Origin: a virus | IMG/VR virus record: IMGVR_UViG_3300025305_000195 | Span: 1 to 20,281 of that record | Strand: one strand, 5' to 3' | Length of the DNA: 20,281 nucleotides | Part shown: piece by piece, positions 15,150-20,281 of the stretch | How positions within the stretch are numbered: the first letter of the stretch is position 1 | How the letters are laid out: every line of letters starts with the position of its first letter | Position numbers and translations under genes: made by a program | The notes under the pieces: model-generated | Seen by the model: the letters and a program-made list of their open reading frames with translations, nothing else | Told to the model about the DNA's origin: nothing | The model's database searches: none

Positions 15150-15182
15150 AGTTAAAGAAGGGGGAGAGAACTAGTCCCTCCC
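15150..15182 (-). terminator. Possible transcription attenuator after the first decoration gene
   Basis: Read on the minus strand, GGGAGGGA pairs with UCUCUCCC (eight pairs including one G-U) around a CUAGU loop, followed by the pyrimidine-rich tail CCUUCUUU. It sits in the 66-base gap after the coat and first decoration genes. The tail is weaker than a standard U-tract, so partial termination is more likely than a full stop. Confidence 0.4.
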
Positions 15183-15195
15183 TCTCCTAGTTAAT

Positions 15196-15693
15196 TTAGA
15201 ATGTTACTGCTTGAAGTGAATCAGTTTCATCTAGACCCGAAATATCTGCAAGAATTGCATATACCCGAATCTTACCAGTTGAAACGTCATTTGCACCTGC
15301 ATTTACTTTAATATCAATCGTATCTGTAGCAGTAATACGATTGGAAAAAGTAGTAACAGCCGTATAATCTACATGACCGTTAGTACCTGCACCAGCATAG
15401 CCAGTACCTGTAGCATCAAACCCGTCTACAAAGTCATCCCCTGCAGCAAAGTCAACGTCTAGCGTAGGAGTAGTACCGTTAAGAGCAGTAAGAACTTCTA
15501 CACCAGCATGTATAATATACGATTCTGCTGGAACATCAATCGCTTGAATAATATCAGCAGCAGTTAACGCACTGATACCGCCAGCCGTGCAAACAGCAGC
15601 GATATCTACGGTTTTTTCAAGGACGTAAACACCCCTAGAACGAGAGGGATGTCCAGACGTACCTTGACCTGTTGTGTGATCATAAGTAGTCAT
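15196..15693 (-). CDS. Putative capsid-associated (decoration) protein, 165 aa
   Basis: The gene follows the coat gene after 14 nt with a strong AAGGAGGG site, so high expression alongside coat is expected. The product is Gly/Ala/Thr/Asp-rich, low in Lys and in aromatic residues, and looks like a beta-sandwich: GVYVLEKTVDIAAV, AESYIIHAGVEVLTAL, TPTLDVDFAAGDDF and IRVYAILADISGL. The N-terminal 20 residues (TTYDHTTGQGTSGHPSRSRG) look disordered. Position, strong translation signals and composition suit a protein present in many copies on the capsid. A head-completion role cannot be ruled out. I do not recognise a named family. Confidence 0.75.
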   Translation of the reverse strand: MTTYDHTTGQGTSGHPSRSRGVYVLEKTVDIAAVCTAGGISALTAADIIQAIDVPAESYIIHAGVEVLTALNGTTPTLDVDFAAGDDFVDGFDATGTGYAGAGTNGHVDYTAVTTFSNRITATDTIDIKVNAGANDVSTGKIRVYAILADISGLDETDSLQAVTF

Positions 15694-15707
15694 TTTCTAT
15701 TCCCTCC

Positions 15708-16607
15708 TTAATCTATTGTGATGTGTTCAACGATCAAACCTTTTGACCGAATAACTTTACGCCCAAAGACATGCAATCCACGCACGATATCCGCAAAGGA
15801 ATCTGGATCACGAACTACTTCAGTCTTAGCAATATGATTAGCTGTAGCAACAGCAGACATATGACCTGACATAACTTTGTAGTAGTTACTTGTCGATGAT
15901 GCAGCAAAATTGTTAGTCATATAGCAAGAAAATCCTTGGATTTTACCTGCAAAGATTTTACCGTTACGCAAAGGTGAATTTACATCCCCTGTTACAGAAG
16001 CATCCATCAATTTGCTGGAAGTCTGTGCAGCCTGTTCCCAAAATTCGGGAGAGGCTAGGAACCATCTATTCTCCTCTGGCACATCGTTTGAGTTTAAACG
16101 TCTAGCATGGTTAGCTAGAACATTGATTGGGTCAACTTCACCTGAAGCAAAACCAACATCCTGTCCTGAACCGTCAGAACCTACTGTAGTTCCAGCACCT
16201 GAAACCATAGCAGCAATGACGTTTGTATCGAACTCGTTCTTCAATGCATAAGCACCAGAACTAGTTGCAAGGGCTTCCCAATTAACATGGCTTTGACGTT
16301 CTTCAATATCGTCTACTTTAAAAGCAAACGCATTGCCTTGGTCAACTACCAGTGTTAGTTGGTCGTCTTGCAACTCTTGTGGGCTTAGAACTGAACCACG
16401 AGTATACGATGCGACAGAAATAGTTGGCTCTTTGATGATTTTAACCGTGTCACCAAAATTTTCAATTTCTCCTGCATAGTCGGTATTTGAAATATCCTCA
16501 ACAACCGAGGCTGTGCGGAAGAATTTAAGAACTTTTTGGCTATAGATAGCAGGAGCCCAATTCCCATTAGGGAGATTGGAGTACCCACCAGCAGCAGAAA
16601 AAGCCAT
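15708..16607 (-). CDS. Major capsid protein, HK97-fold type, 299 aa
   Basis: A near-ideal AGGAGG site precedes the ATG, and the scaffold gene lies 17 nt upstream, the usual scaffold-coat order. The N-terminus (NWAPAIYSQKVLKFFRTASV) is typical of coat proteins that start with a short arm. Residues about 50-100 (GDTVKIIKEPTISVASYTRG, then DQLTLVVDQGNAFAFKVDDI) match the E-loop and following strands of HK97-fold coats. A long helix follows (VNWEALATSSGAYALKNEFD), then the axial-domain part with NRWFLASPEFWEQ and a closing FGRKVIRSKGLIVEHITID. Length is typical of podovirus coats. GC content is clearly higher than in the left-hand genes, with many C-ending codons, as expected for the most abundant virion protein. 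The coat call is well supported by sequence style and context. Confidence 0.88.
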   Translation of the reverse strand: MAFSAAGGYSNLPNGNWAPAIYSQKVLKFFRTASVVEDISNTDYAGEIENFGDTVKIIKEPTISVASYTRGSVLSPQELQDDQLTLVVDQGNAFAFKVDDIEERQSHVNWEALATSSGAYALKNEFDTNVIAAMVSGAGTTVGSDGSGQDVGFASGEVDPINVLANHARRLNSNDVPEENRWFLASPEFWEQAAQTSSKLMDASVTGDVNSPLRNGKIFAGKIQGFSCYMTNNFAASSTSNYYKVMSGHMSAVATANHIAKTEVVRDPDSFADIVRGLHVFGRKVIRSKGLIVEHITID

Positions 16608-16615
16608 AACTTATT

Positions 16616-16621
16616 CCTCCT
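16616..16621 (-). promoter_or_regulatory. Strong ribosome binding site of the major capsid gene
   Basis: AGGAGG lies 8 nt before the coat ATG. It is one of the best matches to the anti-Shine-Dalgarno sequence in the window and fixes the start at 16607. Confidence 0.85.
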
Positions 16622-16624
16622 AGT

Positions 16625-17458
16625 TTAGGGTTCTAGTCTACCTTCTCGCCTAGCTTGATCTATATCCTTTTCGTACTTCTCGAACTCCCAAGGTTTCATC
16701 TTTTCTATTTCAGTAATAGACCAGACTTTTTTATCTCCCTTAGATTGTACAGTTCGTTTCTGTGTCTTGGTTACAGATTCAGCAGCCTTTGAAGGTCTAC
16801 CTTTTGTTTTTTTCTGAGTCGTACCACTATCAGCTTTGTAAAGATCTATTACTCTAGCTGCCCATTTATGATCCGTACCATTTTTTAGTACACCATTGGA
16901 AATACTTTCAGGCTGATCCTTCAACCATTCCGAAAACGATTCATCTGTTTTTAATTCTACAAAATCTGGATGTAAAGCAAGTAGTTCTTGCTCTGCTGTT
17001 CTTTGTAAAGCTTGTTGTTCTTGCTCTCTTAGAACTTCTAGTCGTTCTTCAATATTTTGAACTCTAGAATCTGCATTTTGCATTGAAATCGTTTCAACTA
17101 TATCATAAACATCTGGATAATTTTGCTTGAACTGAGTTAACTCTTCTGCAGTTTTTGGCACTTGTACATTTTGAGAATTATTTGCCTTTAGTTGTGCATG
17201 TAAAGTTTCTTGTTCTTGCTTCCACTCATTTAGTTTCCTATCATAGTGAGATTTTAAATCATCATATCTTTTTTTATAGTTGTGGTCTGGTTTACTTTTA
17301 TGATTCAAAAATCCGTCATCTTTTGGAGTAGCCTCTTGTGAAGTGTCCTCAGATTCTGATTCTGGATCTGGATCATCTAAGTGCCTTTTGTATTCCCCTT
17401 GGTATGGGGTCGGCTTGGTAACTTTACTCTCTTCTACTTCTGTAGTATTGTCAGTCAT
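16625..17458 (-). CDS. Capsid scaffolding protein, 277 aa
   Basis: The product is highly charged and has no hydrophobic core. Residues 1-60 are acidic and disordered (HLDDPDPESESEDTSQEATP). Residues 58-95 and about 130-165 are long charged helices, probably coiled coil (YKKRYDDLKSHYDRKLNEWK; VQNIEERLEVLREQEQQALQ). The C-terminal 40 residues are a basic helical end (VWSITEIEKMKPWEFEKYEK, then QARREGRLEP), the kind of segment that binds coat in podoviral scaffolds. The gene sits just before coat. Scaffolds direct procapsid assembly and leave or are degraded before packaging. No protease domain is fused to it. The assignment rests on composition and order and is firm. Confidence 0.87.
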   Translation of the reverse strand: MTDNTTEVEESKVTKPTPYQGEYKRHLDDPDPESESEDTSQEATPKDDGFLNHKSKPDHNYKKRYDDLKSHYDRKLNEWKQEQETLHAQLKANNSQNVQVPKTAEELTQFKQNYPDVYDIVETISMQNADSRVQNIEERLEVLREQEQQALQRTAEQELLALHPDFVELKTDESFSEWLKDQPESISNGVLKNGTDHKWAARVIDLYKADSGTTQKKTKGRPSKAAESVTKTQKRTVQSKGDKKVWSITEIEKMKPWEFEKYEKDIDQARREGRLEP

Positions 17459-17540
17459 TTTTCCTCCTTTGGGGCCAGTTTTTACTCTGGGTAGCCTCTA
17501 CAGGGTTGTTGAAGATGGGGCCGTTTGCACAGGTAGCCAT
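17451..17540 (-). CDS. Possible 29-aa mini-protein before the scaffold gene
   Basis: An ATG at 17540 opens a frame of 29 codons (starting MATCANGPIFNNPVEATQ) that ends with TGA at 17451-17453, overlapping the first eight bases of the scaffold gene. By hand count it is 45/90 G+C, far above the AT-rich surroundings. It prefers C-ending codons (AAC four times, ACC and CCC twice each, GGC, ATC, TTC), as in strongly expressed genes. The only ribosome binding candidate is a weak AGAAG about 9 nt upstream. It may be a real small virion or assembly protein, a leader peptide that controls scaffold translation, or chance. Function is unknown. Confidence 0.5.
   Translation of the reverse strand: MATCANGPIFNNPVEATQSKNWPQRRKND
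17463..17470 (-). promoter_or_regulatory. Scaffold ribosome binding site inside a mini-ORF
   Basis: AAAGGAGG lies 4 nt before the scaffold ATG and forms the end of the 29-codon reading frame that stops within the scaffold start. The arrangement would allow translational coupling. Confidence 0.8.
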
Positions 17541-17552
17541 CTTATTTGCTTC

Positions 17553-17570
17553 TAAGATTATTTAATCTTA
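17553..17570. repeat. AT-rich inverted repeat between the right-edge gene and the mini-ORF
   Basis: TAAGATTA and TAATCTTA form an 8-bp inverted repeat with a 2-nt centre, 7 nt after the stop of the upstream gene. It lacks a U-run and is too AT-rich for a strong terminator. A processing site or a binding site is possible; nothing decides between them. Confidence 0.45.
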
Positions 17571-17577
17571 AAAGGTA

Positions 17578-20281
17578 TTAAAAATTCTGTCCAGCAGCCC
17601 CTAGATCTTGCGTAGTAGGAACTATGCTTATTCTAGGGCTGGTTTCTTCCTCTGTTGCCATAAATCCTTCTGGTTTATATACAGGAAGAGGGATAGATGT
17701 ATTATAATTGAGTTCTTTAGCTTTATTATAAAAATCTCTGTCGTAAGAAGAATTAAAGTCAATTTTTTTAGATGCAGCAACTTTTTTCTTATCGGGATTG
17801 ACTTCGTAAAATTCTACTTCTTTTGGTTCTATAACAGCTATAGCAGCTTTAGCAGTCGATTTTAGAAATGGTACGACCCCTTGATCTGAGACAATTTCTT
17901 GTGGAATAATTCTTGTACTATAGGTATTGAAGTATTCATTTTCTACATTTTCAGTAAGGCCAGTACCTTTAGCATCTCTTCGGTTTTGAAACCACAAAGC
18001 TTTTCCTGCTGGATTAGAATACGTTTTAGAATTAATTTCATTAAAAGTACTTTTTATTAAATTCTTTAAATTAGAAAGTATACCAGATTTATCTTTTTGT
18101 AAATCAGCTACAATCCTAGCATTATCTCTATCAAAGGTTAAAACTCCATTTCTAATTGGGTTACTAGAAACAGGTTCAAAAGCATTTGGGTATGCCATTA
18201 TATTCATAAGACTAACAGGTGTATCATCTTTCTTACTTGCAAAATCTCTTTTTCCTTTTTTTGTATGTAAAGCTATATTCATTCTGTTGATAATTACTCC
18301 TAGTATAGCATCAGTAGCTACAGTATCTCTATCTTCTGTGTATAATAGTTTAGCAAGTCCTTCTATTTCCTGATCGGTTACATTTAAAGTTTTATCTCCG
18401 AATTTTACTTGCATCGGTTCTGCTTGAGATTCAGAAACTCTATCTCCTTCTGCGTAACCTCTAGAATCTAATTGTGCTACAAAAGGTTTGCCAGCATCGT
18501 TGATATTATTAAGCGTATCGTACCCTATTTTCTGTGCATCTTTCTTAGATACTTTATACTCTCCATTTGATACATTTATATCCTGTGCTCCAGTAACAGG
18601 ATTACCAAATTGATTAAAGCCAGAAACGGACTGTTGTTTTTGTACTTTATTTACCATAGAATCTATTTTTTTTTTGCCCCCTGCCATTTCTACAGCAGGA
18701 GCATTTATAATAAAAGAATCTGGTTCTGCTTTCATTGGGATACTATCGCTAGTCGGCCCTCCTTCTCCTTGTATAAGGCCCGATTTGTTTATCTGAGGAA
18801 CTTCCCCCCCTGCTTGCATGTTCTTACGATAATCTTCCATATCTTGATTTATTACTTCTTTTAATTCCTTTTCTGTAGCTCTCATAAGATCTACACTTGC
18901 TGCTGATGGAAAATTTTCTAACCCTATTTCATTAGCACGATCCCAAGCTTCTTGGTCTGTCATATTTTTTTTATTACTAGGATTATATCCTGGTATTAAA
19001 TACGCTGTACCTTCCTGATCTGATATAATTTTGCCCAAGATAGTTGTCATACTACCGTCAGGATTTTCTCTGCCTAGACCTTCATCTAAATTTTTTCTAT
19101 GAAAATCTAAATATCTTTGTTCTTGAGGAGTAAATTTTTTTGGTTGTACAAACGATATAACACCTCCTGCTTGCATATCTCTAGTAGAGTCTCGTTGTGC
19201 TCTATCCCAAATATTTTGCGGAAGATTTAAATAATATTCTGTTTCTTCTGGTGTTTTTTCCGATTTTATAATTGCTCTTGCTAAAGCTTCTAGAATTTCT
19301 GGATCATTTACATCTACTTTACTATCAGCACCTGTAATACCAAATCTAGCAAGTTCTTGAGTAATAACATTTATTTTGCCTTGAATATCTTCTGCAGTAT
19401 TTTCATTGGGAGGAGAATAAGTATTTGCTATTTCTGCTATAGTTTTATCCCTGTATCTACCCTGTTGTAAAGTCATAAATAAAACTCTTAATCCAGCTTC
19501 GTCACTATCAAATGTAGCAAAACCAGAATCGTCTTTCCCTGTTCCCCCTGCAAAGTCTACACCTTCAACGTATCTTACATTTCCAGGGTTTTTAGATATG
19601 TCTAGATTGGGATCTGGAGATCTTTCTTCTGTAACATCTACTGAAGGTTCCCTGACAAAAGGTCTTTCAGTACTAACTCCAGATGGCATACCTTCAGGTG
19701 GTTGTTCTACAAATTTTTCAGTGCTAACTCCAGATGGCCTACCTTCAGATACCATTTGGCTAGTACCCGTATCTTGTACAAAAGCTTCTCTTCTAGAAGG
19801 TTCTGACAATCTTTCAGAATCAAGCATATTTAAAGGTTTATCTTTTAATGTTAGTACGGGTGCAGGTATTCTTTCAACTGTAATATTATCAGGATCATCA
19901 GGATCGGTTACAAATGTATTTCCTTCTGCCCTTCTTTCTAATATTTCTTCAGTAGGAGATTTATAAGGTATATATTCTATTTCTGGTCTGGGTGTTCTAT
20001 CTTTTCTTCGTTCAATACCTTCTAGTATTCTAGCTCTTTCTTCATTAGAAAAACTTTTACTACGAAATGCTTCTCTATCAAAAGCTCCTTCTTCTTCTAA
20101 ATCCTGTTCTCTTGATCTGTAAGGTGTTTCAGGAGGAGCACTAGGATATCCATCTCGTCTTGCAGGAGGAACAAACCCCATTGGCCTCTGATCTTCAGGA
20201 TATCTAACTCCTTCATAAGTGTATCTTGTTCCAGCACCACCTACTGTTTCTCCAACTACGGGTCTAGTATCTTCAAGTTCT
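17578..20281 (-). CDS. Multidomain virion protein with SleB-like hydrolase-type C-terminal domain, 5' end beyond the right edge
   Basis: The frame stays open to the right edge (33 more codons, ELEDTRPVVGETVGG... to DQRP, before the Met at 20181), so that Met is probably internal. Numbering from it: residues 1-190 are charged and disordered, with a duplicated PSGVSTE unit near 149-171. Residues 198-335 carry NPGNVRY, FATFDSDEAGLRVL and IANTYSPPNENTAEDI, a pattern known in phage structural proteins. DMQAGG marks occur at 335 and NMQAGG at 454. Residues 472-500 (GEGGPTSDSIPM...FIINAPAVEMAGG) resemble another common virion motif. Residues 601-760 resemble SleB/CwlJ cell-wall hydrolases: LAKLLYTEDRD, AILGVIINRM, NAFEPVSS, GKALWFQNR and EYFNTYS. 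It may be a virion muralytic or portal-proximal protein. The gene lies upstream of scaffold. The frame is certain, the domain calls are moderate. Confidence 0.78.
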   Translation of the reverse strand, partial: ELEDTRPVVGETVGGAGTRYTYEGVRYPEDQRPMGFVPPARRDGYPSAPPETPYRSREQDLEEEGAFDREAFRSKSFSNEERARILEGIERRKDRTPRPEIEYIPYKSPTEEILERRAEGNTFVTDPDDPDNITVERIPAPVLTLKDKPLNMLDSERLSEPSRREAFVQDTGTSQMVSEGRPSGVSTEKFVEQPPEGMPSGVSTERPFVREPSVDVTEERSPDPNLDISKNPGNVRYVEGVDFAGGTGKDDSGFATFDSDEAGLRVLFMTLQQGRYRDKTIAEIANTYSPPNENTAEDIQGKINVITQELARFGITGADSKVDVNDPEILEALARAIIKSEKTPEETEYYLNLPQNIWDRAQRDSTRDMQAGGVISFVQPKKFTPQEQRYLDFHRKNLDEGLGRENPDGSMTTILGKIISDQEGTAYLIPGYNPSNKKNMTDQEAWDRANEIGLENFPSAASVDLMRATEKELKEVINQDMEDYRKNMQAGGEVPQINKSGLIQGEGGPTSDSIPMKAEPDSFIINAPAVEMAGGKKKIDSMVNKVQKQQSVSGFNQFGNPVTGAQDINVSNGEYKVSKKDAQKIGYDTLNNINDAGKPFVAQLDSRGYAEGDRVSESQAEPMQVKFGDKTLNVTDQEIEGLAKLLYTEDRDTVATDAILGVIINRMNIALHTKKGKRDFASKKDDTPVSLMNIMAYPNAFEPVSSNPIRNGVLTFDRDNARIVADLQKDKSGILSNLKNLIKSTFNEINSKTYSNPAGKALWFQNRRDAKGTGLTENVENEYFNTYSTRIIPQEIVSDQGVVPFLKSTAKAAIAVIEPKEVEFYEVNPDKKKVAASKKIDFNSSYDRDFYNKAKELNYNTSIPLPVYKPEGFMATEEETSPRISIVPTTQDLGAAGQNF
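19665..19748 (-). repeat. 51-nt tandem duplication in the right-edge gene
   Basis: Two 33-base segments (19665-19697 and 19716-19748) differ at two positions and repeat with a 51-base period. They encode two copies of a 17-residue unit containing PSGVSTE in the disordered N-terminal region. Confidence 0.85.

Noticed and set aside
16385-16588. A 67-codon minus-strand frame inside the coat gene in another phase
   Set aside because: It lies wholly within the coat gene, lacks its own ribosome binding site, and there is no slippery sequence suggesting programmed frameshifting into it.
17553-17570. The AT-rich inverted repeat as a rho-independent terminator
   Set aside because: The stem has only two G-C pairs and neither side is followed by a U-run, so termination is unlikely. 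It is kept only as an inverted repeat.
1-20281. tRNA genes, CRISPR arrays, insertion sequences or integrase/attachment sites
   Set aside because: All gaps between genes are shorter than about 120 bases and none shows cloverleaf, spaced direct repeats or transposase coding. The repeats found are all inside coding sequence or are short hairpins.

Overview
The window looks like part of the late (virion-structure) operon of a double-stranded DNA tailed phage, most likely a short-tailed podovirus from the sea. All 18 coding regions I can support read from the minus strand. They are packed end to end, with 1-nt overlaps or gaps of tens of bases, and most are preceded by AGGAG-type ribosome binding sites. 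There is no tail sheath, tape-measure protein or long-tail tube gene. A T7/P22-like adaptor and nozzle pair, a repeat-rich fibre and a run of large internal-virion proteins point to a podovirus. The DNA is AT-rich. Host identity cannot be read from the sequence; a marine alphaproteobacterium is a guess from the general resemblance to marine podovirus structural genes.

Layout in transcription order (right to left). A large multidomain virion protein enters from beyond the right edge (17578 to past 20281). It is followed by a possible 29-residue mini-gene, the scaffold protein, the major capsid protein and two small beta-rich proteins that are probably head decoration. A hairpin that could attenuate transcription lies between those two. 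Next comes an accessory pair: an Hsp20 small heat-shock chaperone and a trypsin-like serine protease with a Sec signal peptide. A small structural protein, the tail adaptor (with lectin-like insertions), the tail nozzle and a 958-residue fibre built from three repeat families follow. The left third holds a 98-residue unknown, an Ala/Gln-rich internal virion protein, two smaller virion proteins, a 671-residue internal protein and a last large protein whose 3' end lies beyond the left edge.

How the parts would work together (family knowledge plus inference): scaffold and coat build the procapsid and the small beta proteins dress it. The adaptor and nozzle close the portal vertex and the fibre recognises the host. 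The internal proteins are probably ejected with the DNA. The right-edge protein carries a SleB-like hydrolase-type domain that could open peptidoglycan. Hsp20 could help fold virion proteins, while the protease is predicted to leave the cytoplasm, which makes this pair the least ordinary part of the window. No tRNA, CRISPR array, insertion sequence or attachment site was seen, and no gene-free stretch exceeds about 120 bases.
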